From the IMG/VR virus record IMGVR_UViG_3300006990_004842, positions 34,635 to 98,634 of that record: a stretch of DNA of 64,000 nt; one strand, written 5' to 3'. The first letter of the stretch is position 1. Each line of letters begins with the position of its first letter. Source of the DNA: a virus. This document shows, one piece after another, positions 35,301 through 41,219 of the stretch. The position numbers and the translations under genes were made by a program. The notes beneath the pieces were generated by a model. The model saw nothing but the letters and a program-made list of their open reading frames with translations. It was not told where the DNA came from and searched no databases.

Positions 35301-35775
35301 TTTTACGTATTAATTTTTTGATTTTTCTGTGTAAACGATTTTTCTTGTCTGTTTTGTTTAACAGTTTGTTTATTTTGCTACTGCTTTCTTGTGCATAATC
35401 TGGATTATTGATATTCAATTCGTCGTCTGCATCTACAACAGAATATTTTTTATTCTTTGGATCTTGTACAACAACTGCGTCTGGATTTGGTCCATCGCCA
35501 ATTGAAGTTTTTACAACACCTAATTCATTGCCTTTATCATCATAGTATGAATCACCTTGTCCTAGTTCTCCTGCTTTTGCAGGCACAAATGGTTGTATAG
35601 GATCTTTAGGTTGAACGCCTGTGGTTACAGGACTAGATTTAGGTGGATTTGTATTTGGACTTTTTGCTTTAGGTTTTTGACTTGCTGTGCCACCTTTGTT
35701 ATAGGTAGGTGCTCCTGGCGTTGCACCATATTCTTTAAGAACGTGTTCTATTGTTTTAATATTCCTAAATTTCAT
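29341..35775 (-). CDS. giant virion-associated protein with amidoligase-like and nuclease-like regions
   Basis: The 2144-residue protein begins MKFRNIKTIEHVLKEYGATP, a capsid-targeting-like leader with LKE. From about residue 195, KCGFEAE, later WRVESDSSI, GTGAEIISP and STGLHVTMS follow the order of putative amidoligases (glutamate-cysteine-ligase superfamily). Near 1940, GDLEIEGIGKVELKAAL and GGRIG fit a PD-(D/E)XK core. Around 1620, CSNPKGFSQKAHCAGKKK is a short Cys module common in marine phages. The rest is helical. It could be injected with the DNA to modify host proteins or wall. Overlaps both neighbours (ATGA upstream, one base downstream). Confidence 0.6.
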   Translation of the reverse strand: MKFRNIKTIEHVLKEYGATPGAPTYNKGGTASQKPKAKSPNTNPPKSSPVTTGVQPKDPIQPFVPAKAGELGQGDSYYDDKGNELGVVKTSIGDGPNPDAVVVQDPKNKKYSVVDADDELNINNPDYAQESSSKINKLLNKTDKKNRLHRKIKKLIRKNKLIEQGKEQLFEINFNNKKLAKEALDLPIKCGFEAETSWEGISDTNDEDDWLYEYNWYDIEDFLNDQEGRRAVQEINESYQEWLGEKAMDYEQDVIDELVADRKEEENELNDFIDSSSGPSSEAVEQYKAEFEEDDPVEFQNREEDGWNYMNWVREFVEEEYEAEYLDWLEETIRDEGEAMDRAYEIAGEENDIDTWANDEYGSWSSTLSEHGYYLSNPDGEGRGLAEVSEYVETWADDNSERSEVRYGDYHSYYGANQTYWRVESDSSIDSYGTGAEIISPVYETPRTMLTEMKSLFDMLQQNNVETNNSTGLHVTMSYAGKNDDDYANGITVNKVKLAILLGDKYLLSTFGRKGNSYAKSQMASLEKLAYKLKADPDNVKTIQNIEQILASGIQGDKFTAINFKDQLDGDTKNQLIEFRIGGGHDYHNDFPTTMKAVVRYATTLSAAYSETAYKGDYVKALFRLINNVGKISADDEESVKGKVDHPAIDALKNFFGKENFVKYMHYLTGAFEMLERYKEASAPGADEKWKQKIADYEKATGEKVEIEEVTEGEPIRGYMKPDATAPSRNAPYYLSKAQRGFVLSVAQAGYDLSQNLNRKPVNAKTIGILRNTLKDFELNYQQFDKIMKDVEDEITISADRHTKIKPSQRFQRIKNGVDRLFKKDVLKEPEYISISHVERAIQGMWHAVNSEEIKDSEQSKQFIKMGADAMPGTNTDSKQDRLAIMLDDMGTIGREYKEFHRHLVSGSYSYGPLFEPGTPYNKKAFNKFMDHLKQYPEWNHPVSRKHNPNLTGDDSYRENALSKIMQKLRMRWEHLEDIKEENPSVYHDTMKEIGDLVEYLIDMNKADTDDKLAEIMAGEGIEDTEFKDDYDGPEFLGMRRGVANNLTDALDAINRPDPFGEPVAHRLRDNIQNYISSSFERYYTNKIRHGKDYYDKVRPVQALVQGRLDVIQEFLEEFDKISQKLGFDSQQKALDQKRKLDDKEKEFKKKHGAKYVGTINTYDFGGNVFISNSFASDLKRGTNIDDRTIYRYTEPGRNSYRSERGDVLVIPNAHYFTALDAYEVSKSDNYKGTWRESVAKNILDKFRDLYSVHFQQIDDYFVDINKEDLKQKLKDARVNIDKNLGDGRTGMGPDPLLPSDDMQGPFGEPFSPSSAVSWKVNNPKLASKAKAKEQEYLNSIERQIPIHADVLDYEGSSSNTIEQYANYIQLANYLKIDAGVEKQGINLLKRVTDSYNSNDMPGAEGFGMERFVSAVKLAKQYIEQNYMVSGGNYFRKDAEGKPGDDIGGLYTNRSSANVGELDSIELTDTSYQEARGNYEIFDEMMQNGMQNYMVQADVNRLVKFLVGGFSENYKLSVLRAMKKNATGAGRREPVDIQQALELGRNAMTWESVFTKFDKLPLIEKLQLLDKVDANKINEAWSKKYKNSINCSNPKGFSQKAHCAGKKKNEGDVSNSLDRRRAQKGKDKYHKAVDVPVSRKIAPGQNFDKFVVIPSENGKVGHMVGVLNGKAEDLGASAIELANALVDAYNRGGFTDLPLQKIDLGESVPNNDKIHKLTKLLKEPILASDLKAQMEVYFVLPVPSMIRDFKTARAQNGDNADLRHIVKGYMDMLHKDDQKRLKKSLKENRYITVNEYDDLGSEKENIIKTISGLDASNEAHAQLLDRIYKLLNSEHIDSTMGVAFQKGVADELMPEKEKAKVIQDMTRIIGGIDSDYGTMNKFLKRLETTGTIVNLKELAQPINTFQSVFGDDTAINAFIALADYGVGKKQKGPGEYALACLSNQIRLAEGEGDLEIEGIGKVELKAALSSSGGRIGYGGGSQKAKRAVLDKYAESIPTVMQSIGGVGGSLGLPAFVKALNIDLPPTDVNNQKVRKAIATELLVMDLENFAGPVIDTIATSQDLTAIEDSYLAQNLRWYQDRDHFDALLLMHIPNRKTGMIRTPEDLIAFRRSGHANSTSISIIPTQAGAGREQWAQLTLNKGTV

Positions 35776-36050
35776 CGATTTAACATTCTCAATCTACGAC
35801 TTGCTGAACTAAACTTTTTAGTCCTTTGGGATTTTCTAGCCATCCTGCCGCCAAACTTTGCTTTGTTTCTTTTCAACGTCAAACGTTTTTTCATATTGAT
35901 AGGAGCACTACACTGACTTGCTGTTGCTACTACGCGGCCTTTGCGTCTGCCACTAGTACATCTTACAGCACGTTTAATTTTATTACCAACTTTACGCCAT
36001 ACCATTCTGGCTTCTAATAGATTTTCTTCTGTTAGTTGTTCGTACTTCAT
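35772..36050 (-). CDS. small very basic protein with capsid-targeting-like leader
   Basis: The 92-residue protein starts MKYEQLTEENLLEARMVWRK; LTE and LLE are possible prohead-protease sites. Residues 22-92 are strongly basic, with RCTSGRRKGRVVA and a Lys/Arg-rich end (KKRLTLKRNKAKFGGRMARK). It probably binds DNA, like T4 internal proteins that are packed in the head. I start at 36050, where the ATG overlaps the upstream stop; a longer frame to 36128 overlaps the membrane protein gene. Confidence 0.65.
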   Translation of the reverse strand: MKYEQLTEENLLEARMVWRKVGNKIKRAVRCTSGRRKGRVVATASQCSAPINMKKRLTLKRNKAKFGGRMARKSQRTKKFSSASRRLRMLNR

Positions 36051-36298
36051 CCCATCATTCTCATTATTAATCCACCTACTGTTGCAAGTAAAGTGGTAAC
36101 TGTAATGCCTACAATAGCAACAATCCAACTTTCTAATTTATTGAACCTTGCCTTACTATCCTCTTTGAATTCTCTTAATTCAGTTGTGATATTTTCTATA
36201 CGCAACATATCAGCAATGATGTGTGCTTCTAAATTACCATTCTCGATATATTTTGGCTCTTGTTCAACTTTAATCTTTGGTTCTGCTTTGCGTGGCAT
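36047..36298 (-). CDS. small membrane protein, XhlA/holin-like
   Basis: The 83-residue protein has a charged N-terminus, a coiled coil (residues 28-57, RIENITTELREFKEDSKARF) and one membrane segment WIVAIVGITVTTLLATVGGL at the C-terminus. This order matches XhlA-type membrane proteins of phage lysis modules. No endolysin is next to it, so a lysis role is only a possibility; a virion or anchoring role could also fit. The ribosome site is AGGATAA. Confidence 0.55.
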   Translation of the reverse strand: MPRKAEPKIKVEQEPKYIENGNLEAHIIADMLRIENITTELREFKEDSKARFNKLESWIVAIVGITVTTLLATVGGLIMRMMG

Positions 36299-36306
36299 AA
36301 CTTATC

Positions 36307-36711
36307 CTATAATAATTCTTGTTTAGTGAATTCCATATTAACTGAACTCGTTGTGTCTACTGTGCCATCATTTAGAACTATACCATCAAGTTCATTTTTT
36401 AATGTATCAATTGTGTGTACGTCTTCCCTTTCAAAAGCAAACTTAAAAATCCAGCCTGCTCCTGTTAAAGAAGGTGCTCCAAAATTTTCTAATACATTTG
36501 CACCAACACCATTTAATTCTACTGGATTATTCATCACAACTGGTTGAGCTCTTAATCCAATTACTTGAACAACACTTTCAAAATCCTTTTGTGTGTCGTC
36601 CGCATAATTACCTGTGCGTGTGATGTCTAATTTTGTAAACAATGAATAAAACTGAATGTTACCTGATACCACTTCAGAACTTCCCATTGCTCCGCTTCTT
36701 TGTCCAACCAT
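36307..36711 (-). CDS. probable virion structural protein
   Basis: The 134-residue protein begins MVGQRSGAMGSSEVVSGNIQ and is strand-rich with no enzyme motif. It has a late promoter (36732-36739) and an ACAGGAG ribosome site, and stands below the strong terminator at 36772. A similar small protein belongs to T4-like marine phages; it is probably a head or tail component. Confidence 0.55.
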   Translation of the reverse strand: MVGQRSGAMGSSEVVSGNIQFYSLFTKLDITRTGNYADDTQKDFESVVQVIGLRAQPVVMNNPVELNGVGANVLENFGAPSLTGAGWIFKFAFEREDVHTIDTLKNELDGIVLNDGTVDTTSSVNMEFTKQELL

Positions 36712-36731
36712 ATGTGTCTCCTGTATTACAC

Positions 36732-36739
36732 TATTTATC
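36732..36739 (-). promoter_or_regulatory. late promoter GATAAATA
   Basis: Late box on the minus strand, 20 nt before the ATG at 36711. Confidence 0.75.
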
Positions 36740-36771
36740 AGATCTGAATCAAGAAAAGACAGCCAAAAGAA

Positions 36772-36790
36772 AAGGGTCTAAACGACCCTT
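36772..36790 (-). terminator. rho-independent terminator
   Basis: A 7-bp stem AAGGGTC/GACCCTT (36772-36778 with 36784-36790) followed on the minus strand by TTTTCTTTT, just after the small structural gene ending at 36846. Confidence 0.8.
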
Positions 36791-36845
36791 CTCAAATTTG
36801 TGCATAACGCACGATCCCTAAGGTATTAGGATTTGTTTAGTAATC

Positions 36846-37088
36846 TTAACTAAATGTTGCGATTACTGTAGTACCTGTGATTGAAGGTGTTGCGCCTGCG
36901 CCTTGTACAGCGATATGACTACCACTTACTAAACCTTCTACTGCTACAACTACGAAGCCTTCGTTTTGTGCTTCAGCACATGCCGCTTCAACTGTTACTG
37001 CTGTTACGTCATCTACTTCTAAGATGTGAGTTGTACCTACGAAACCGTTTGCCGCTCTAACTGCCGCGTTTGGATTTGCTTGTGCCAT
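36846..37088 (-). CDS. small abundant-type virion protein (twin 1)
   Basis: The 80-residue protein begins MAQANPNAAVRAANGFVGTT and is rich in Ala, Val, Thr and Gly strands, like decoration or fibre subunits. It has its own late promoter, a 5' hairpin, an AGGAGAATAAAA leader and a terminator: the marks of strong, separate expression. The next gene up has the same leader. Function is inferred only from this layout. Confidence 0.6.
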   Translation of the reverse strand: MAQANPNAAVRAANGFVGTTHILEVDDVTAVTVEAACAEAQNEGFVVVAVEGLVSGSHIAVQGAGATPSITGTTVIATFS

Positions 37089-37115
37089 TTTTATTCTCCT
37101 GAAAATGTTTTAATT

Positions 37116-37132
37116 GAGTAAAAATATTACTC
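37116..37132 (-). promoter_or_regulatory. 5' leader hairpin, possible mRNA stabiliser
   Basis: A 6-bp stem GAGTAA/TTACTC lies about 10-26 nt below the late promoter, at the very start of the mRNA, where such hairpins protect RNA from decay. Confidence 0.4.
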
Positions 37133-37141
37133 TGTTACACT

Positions 37142-37149
37142 TATTTATC
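37142..37149 (-). promoter_or_regulatory. late promoter GATAAATA
   Basis: Late box on the minus strand serving the 80-residue gene, with a leader of about 50 nt. Confidence 0.78.
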
Positions 37150-37162
37150 TTTTTAGTCAAAA

Positions 37163-37188
37163 AAATACCCGCTATATAGCGGGTATTT
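37163..37188 (-). terminator. rho-independent terminator
   Basis: A perfect 13-bp palindrome (AAATACCCGCTAT and its complement) followed on the minus strand by a run of T. It lies 16 nt after the stop of the gene at 37205 and isolates the two twin genes. Confidence 0.88.
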
Positions 37189-37204
37189 AATTAATTTTTT
37201 TAAC

Positions 37205-37465
37205 TTAAAATGAGATATCTGCAATAACGTGACCTGCAATGTCGCCGTTTGCTAAATTGTCTGCGCCTTCAAGTATCATGTTTACTACAGCACCGTTTAC
37301 TGCGCCTACTTTTAATACTGAAAGATTTAAGTTTTGAACTGAGCTAACCAATGCTGTGTATTGAGTTGCTGAAATGTTTCCTGATTGCTGAGTAAAACTC
37401 TTAAGAAATACATCCTTACCAATAAACTCGCCAGCCTCTGCCGCTCTTCTATCTACTTGTGCCAT
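37205..37465 (-). CDS. small abundant-type virion protein (twin 2)
   Basis: The 86-residue protein begins MAQVDRRAAEAGEFIGKDVF at ATG 37465, right after AGGAGAATAAAA; a longer frame to 37489 lacks this signal. Strands with Val, Ala and Asn dominate, as in small capsid or tail decorations. Promoter, 5' hairpin and terminator make it a one-gene transcription unit. The leader and first three residues match twin 1, although the proteins differ. Confidence 0.6.
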   Translation of the reverse strand: MAQVDRRAAEAGEFIGKDVFLKSFTQQSGNISATQYTALVSSVQNLNLSVLKVGAVNGAVVNMILEGADNLANGDIAGHVIADISF

Positions 37466-37488
37466 TTTTATTCTCCTAAATAAATGCA

Positions 37489-37501
37489 AGTGCTTTGCAC
37501 T
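37489..37501 (-). promoter_or_regulatory. 5' leader hairpin, possible mRNA stabiliser
   Basis: A stem AGTGC/GCACT with a 3-nt loop at the predicted 5' end of the 37205 gene mRNA. Confidence 0.4.
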
Positions 37502-37510
37502 CTATACATA

Positions 37511-37518
37511 TATTTATC
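37511..37518 (-). promoter_or_regulatory. late promoter GATAAATA
   Basis: Late box on the minus strand, 45 nt before the ATG at 37465. Confidence 0.78.
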
Positions 37519-37527
37519 AAAAATTAA

Positions 37528-38115
37528 CTATTTTTTAGGAGGAGGAGTAAGATTTTTCTTTGCCTTTCTATAGGCATCAATACCTAGGGCGGCTAACTTG
37601 GAAGGAGTTCTACGAATTACGCCTTTGCTTTTATCATCTGCATCTTGTTTAACTGCATCGGCACCTTTACTAATTAAATCAGTAACTGTTTTAACAGGGC
37701 TACCAAATGCCTTATCCACACCATAAGATCTGTAAGGGCCTTGTGGGTTAGCTCTGTCCAACTGATTTAATGATGCTGACTTATTGGATGAGAATTTTTT
37801 ATCCTGTCGTGTACGTATAGTACTGGGTTTATCTTTTTGAGCAGTTGAGCCCGAACCCGAACCCGTTCTAAGATGGCCGTGTGTTTGATCTGACCAACCG
37901 CCTGCTCCCTTGTTTCTTAATTTTTTATCTTCTAATTCTCTGTACCTATCACGTGCTAATTCAGCGGCAACGTCCCATGGTACATTAGCCTTTTGTAATT
38001 CGGCTTGGATAAGATTTGCAAGAACAGTAGATTTTTTATCACCAGCGGCTCGCATTCTATTAAGAATTGGCAAATGCTCGGGCCTTATTGCTTCTGTGAT
38101 CTCGTAAATCTTCAT
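37528..38115 (-). CDS. basic protein with capsid-targeting-like leader
   Basis: The 195-residue protein starts MKIYEITEAIRPEHLPILNR, very close to the T4 internal-protein opening MKTYQEFIAEA; ITE is a possible cleavage site. The rest is basic, Ser/Gly/Lys-rich and partly disordered, ending KNLTPPPKK. A head-packaged DNA-binding protein fits. Ribosome site AGGAAAAC; a late promoter lies in the upstream gene at 38170. It overlaps that gene by 4 bases. Confidence 0.6.
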   Translation of the reverse strand: MKIYEITEAIRPEHLPILNRMRAAGDKKSTVLANLIQAELQKANVPWDVAAELARDRYRELEDKKLRNKGAGGWSDQTHGHLRTGSGSGSTAQKDKPSTIRTRQDKKFSSNKSASLNQLDRANPQGPYRSYGVDKAFGSPVKTVTDLISKGADAVKQDADDKSKGVIRRTPSKLAALGIDAYRKAKKNLTPPPKK

Positions 38116-38828
38116 ACTGTTTTCCTAGACCAAAACTTTTCTATTTTAGAAATACTTGGCTTACTACTGTATTTATCAACAACTGGTTTGGGCTTAGGTG
38201 CCTGCGTCGGCTTTGCTTTAGCAACTGGTCTGTTGATTGCGTCTAGTGATATTAATAATTCACTACCTCTGCCAGTACCACCTCCCATAACACGTAATTC
38301 ATTTTGAAAACGTCTAACCAATGCTCTTCGATTTTGATCATTAAGTCTAGGCCAATCTAATACAGAACGTCTCCAAGTTTTATATCTGCCGTCTGTGATA
38401 CCGAGTTGAGATTCTAACCTAAACAAGTATGTGGTAAGTTCACTGCCATCTACATAGTCTCTTTGTATTCTACGCAAAAAATTGATATGCTTATCTTTAC
38501 TGAATTGCAATCTATCTAAAAACTTTTTGCTGTTTATAGGATCTTTAATGTTGAAGTTATCGTTATCTGGATGGCATATTTGATATGCTAACAAATACAT
38601 ATCAGTGGCATGTGTTCTAAACAGTGAATAAGTGCTGTATTGTGCTGTAGCACTTGCATACTGCTTTGCTGTTTTGTTAAAATCTTTATCTAAGTACAGC
38701 ATAGCCATAATTAAATTGTTCAAGTACATGAGATTAGCAATGTCTTTGCCAGTAAGAGTTGCAAATCGTCTAGTACTTCTAAACAATCTTGATTCTGATA
38801 ATTCTTGATCAATTAATTGGAAGTCCAT
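38112..38828 (-). CDS. conserved virion-cluster protein, 238 residues
   Basis: The protein begins MDFQLIDQELSESRLFRSTR; LSE fits the prohead-protease pattern. Most of it is helical with many Arg/Tyr (KTWRRSVLDWPRLNDQNRRA), followed by a Pro/Lys-rich tail (residues 205-238). No known domain. It starts on the last base of the ligase-like gene, and its 3' end contains a late promoter for the next gene. Confidence 0.5.
   Translation of the reverse strand: MDFQLIDQELSESRLFRSTRRFATLTGKDIANLMYLNNLIMAMLYLDKDFNKTAKQYASATAQYSTYSLFRTHATDMYLLAYQICHPDNDNFNIKDPINSKKFLDRLQFSKDKHINFLRRIQRDYVDGSELTTYLFRLESQLGITDGRYKTWRRSVLDWPRLNDQNRRALVRRFQNELRVMGGGTGRGSELLISLDAINRPVAKAKPTQAPKPKPVVDKYSSKPSISKIEKFWSRKTV
38170..38177 (-). 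promoter_or_regulatory. late promoter GATAAATA inside a coding region
   Basis: Late box in the 3' end of the 238-residue gene, 54 nt before the ATG at 38115. Confidence 0.6.
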
Positions 38829-40096
38829 TATGAGCCCGGCTTTCCTGTACCAAAGTTTATTCTGCTAAACTCTAATCTATCTACTAACTTCAAGCCGTTG
38901 CCCATTCTGTCAATTGCTACAAAACCTTCATCGTTTGTTACACGGAACTCATCACCGTCTTGTGCAAACTTTTGCATGCCACTTAGTGCATTTAATTTTT
39001 GCACTATAATAACTTTAGCATGTATAATCTTCAAATACAAATCATATACTGCAACAATTTCTTTAGCATGTTCTTTAATAAATTTAACGCCTGCAATCAT
39101 TTTTTCTGTTTTAGCGTCTTTGGTTTCTTGTCTTTTAACTTTGTCTATTTCTTTTGTCCAGTAACCAATATATTTTTGCACAAAGCCATTAGCAAAAATT
39201 TCAGGTTCGTCAAATGCTCCTGCACGTATTGCATTGTTTACATGTGCTTTTAATTGTGGCAAGAATTGCTCAACTTCATTTTTAGCAGATTCTAACCATG
39301 TAAAAGTGCTCTTGTCAATCTGTTTGAGATAATTGTTAGCATCTGTGATAGCACCTAACACTGTAGCACTTTCGTCGTCAGTCATACTCACTGTACCACT
39401 AACATCATCTATTGTGGCATCTGCTAACCATACATCATTAGAATTACCTAAACTTTTTGCATTAAAGCCAAAATTTGCCTGCATGTCATTGATAGTAGGG
39501 CCACCAGTGTATTCTGTATGCCATACAATACCCATGTCAGTTGATAAAATTTTATTTGCTAATTCACTGTCTTTGGGAATAGCATACATAATTGTGTTTG
39601 GTTTGAATGCAATAAGTTTTTCGCCTTCCCATTCAATTTCTTGGATGTCTTCTTTGCTGTACATAAAGTCACCTTGTACAACTCTGCCATTCCAATTAAG
39701 TTTACCAAGTTTTGCTAATGCTAATTTTAATTTTTTATTTAGGCCCTCACCAGGATGATTGTTATCAATGTCTCTGCCTGTGAAATTCAGTTTTGGTGTT
39801 TTAGCAAACACACCTTTTGTACCCACAAAGAATCTATTACTTTGAGGATCAATGCCAGCAATTACAGCAGGAGCACCATCCCACTTGAGAGTCATGTTAA
39901 ATTTTTGTTTGCTGTTACCTTCTAGCATTTGATGTAAACTGTATAGATAGTCTACTGCTTCTTTGGCACCTGCATAGCCTTTGTTGAAGATGTGATCTTC
40001 AAGATGTTCCATGTGAGTGTTTTGTTCTGCTTCTGCAAGAAAACTTTCACTGAGTATTTGTGTTATTAGTGGTTTTGAAACTTCAACAAATCTCAT
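38828..40096 (-). CDS. nucleotidyltransferase (ligase)-like protein with capsid-targeting-like leader
   Basis: The 422-residue protein starts at ATG 40096 (AAGGAAATCAAC before it) with MRFVEVSKPLITQILSESFL; LSE and LAE are possible leader cleavage sites. Residues 70-76, LKWDGAP, look like the KxDG adenylation motif of DNA/RNA ligases, followed by FFVGTKGVF, VVQGDFMY and LIAFKPNTIMYAI at motif III-V-like places. A covalent nucleotidyltransferase is therefore possible, unproven. Lysine 71 would be the nucleophile. Confidence 0.55.
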   Translation of the reverse strand: MRFVEVSKPLITQILSESFLAEAEQNTHMEHLEDHIFNKGYAGAKEAVDYLYSLHQMLEGNSKQKFNMTLKWDGAPAVIAGIDPQSNRFFVGTKGVFAKTPKLNFTGRDIDNNHPGEGLNKKLKLALAKLGKLNWNGRVVQGDFMYSKEDIQEIEWEGEKLIAFKPNTIMYAIPKDSELANKILSTDMGIVWHTEYTGGPTINDMQANFGFNAKSLGNSNDVWLADATIDDVSGTVSMTDDESATVLGAITDANNYLKQIDKSTFTWLESAKNEVEQFLPQLKAHVNNAIRAGAFDEPEIFANGFVQKYIGYWTKEIDKVKRQETKDAKTEKMIAGVKFIKEHAKEIVAVYDLYLKIIHAKVIIVQKLNALSGMQKFAQDGDEFRVTNDEGFVAIDRMGNGLKLVDRLEFSRINFGTGKPGS

Positions 40097-40106
40097 GTTG
40101 ATTTCC

Positions 40107-40928
40107 TTAAATGCCTGGCATTTCTTGTTGTTGAGGGTCGCTAGGATCGGCTTTTTTAAGAGACAAACCGAGGCCGCCTGCAAGAATACTTGCTACTGCT
40201 TGTTTCTGTTGCGGCGATAAGTCTTTTAGATCATTAATTAACTCAGGGTCAACACTTCCTTTCGCTTTGGCAATAGCATCTACAGAATTTTTAGAACCAT
40301 AATAATTACCATGGTAGTCAGTTGCCTTTTGTGCTATTTTCAAAAACACAGAACCTAAGTACTTGTTTAATAATCTTGGATTATCAAAAACCTTTATAGG
40401 GTCAATTTTTGGCACATCTGGATACATGCCTTTTGCAATTTTGTCAATGGTGCCTTCTCTAACACCGTTGTCTTTGAGATATTTTCTTATCTTGCTAAAA
40501 TAATATCCGCCGCCAACTTTAAGATCTTGTGTTTCAACATTGGGATTAAGAACTTCTTGATGAAACCATTGTGTTTTGAGGTTTGCTATTTGTTGATCAA
40601 GATTTGCTGATGCATCTTGTTTATCTGCGTCCGAACCATCTGCAGGAAGTCTAAAATTTTGTGATTTTTGTTTTGTTGCTAACTGAGCTACACTCTTCTT
40701 GAAAGTACTTGTACCTCCATTACCAAACTGTACAGGTTGCCTTGTTTTAACATCTTGTATTACATCATTTGCTGGGTTAGGTAATTTAATACCTTTTTGA
40801 TTAGCAACTTTAAGCCAATCATCTAACAAAGATTTGCCTAAATCTTTTCCAAGTTTTTTACCTTGTGCGGCCGCCCCGCCTTTGAATAAATCTGTAATAA
40901 AATTTTCTGAAACTTCGTTAACTTTCAT
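40107..40928 (-). CDS. unknown protein with capsid-targeting-like leader
   Basis: The 273-residue protein begins MKVNEVSENFITDLFKGGAA; VSE would be the cleavage site. The middle is Gln/Asp/Lys-rich and linker-like, then a helical domain (residues 140-230). The end is LSPQQKQAVASILAGGLGLS and a short acidic tail. No known motif. It overlaps the 88-residue gene by 11 bases and is co-expressed with it from the late promoter at 41212. Confidence 0.5.
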   Translation of the reverse strand: MKVNEVSENFITDLFKGGAAAQGKKLGKDLGKSLLDDWLKVANQKGIKLPNPANDVIQDVKTRQPVQFGNGGTSTFKKSVAQLATKQKSQNFRLPADGSDADKQDASANLDQQIANLKTQWFHQEVLNPNVETQDLKVGGGYYFSKIRKYLKDNGVREGTIDKIAKGMYPDVPKIDPIKVFDNPRLLNKYLGSVFLKIAQKATDYHGNYYGSKNSVDAIAKAKGSVDPELINDLKDLSPQQKQAVASILAGGLGLSLKKADPSDPQQQEMPGI

Positions 40929-41184
40929 CGTTATCTCGTTGGCTTTCTTTTATAATTTTTTTAATGCCACGAGAAAATTTCATTGCGTCTCTGCCGCGAA
41001 TGCTGTTAACCAATCTATTTTGCAAATCTTTTGCTACATCTGCATCATAATATCTATCAATTTGTTCTAATAAATTGATTGCACTCTTAATTACATGCTC
41101 GCCACGATTTTCAACCACATGATTTCTATCTCTGTCGACAGAAATTTGGTTTAATTCCTCTAAAATACTTCGTGTTTTACGCAC
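40918..41184 (-). CDS. small conserved phage protein
   Basis: An 88-residue helical protein beginning (GTG at 41184) MRKTRSILEELNQISVDRDR and ending KKIIKESQRDND. A GAGGAAA ribosome site stands 8 bases before the GTG. I recognise the pattern from T4-like cyanophages, without function. It is first in the late virion operon after the helicase gene. Confidence 0.62.
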   Translation of the reverse strand: MRKTRSILEELNQISVDRDRNHVVENRGEHVIKSAINLLEQIDRYYDADVAKDLQNRLVNSIRGRDAMKFSRGIKKIIKESQRDNDES

Positions 41185-41211
41185 TGTAAATTTCCTCTAA
41201 GGTTATGCAAG

Positions 41212-41219
41212 TATTTATC
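41212..41219 (-). promoter_or_regulatory. late promoter GATAAATA at the helicase stop
   Basis: The box uses the TGA stop of the helicase gene (TGATAAATA). It is the border between the replication genes and the virion operon. Confidence 0.78.
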
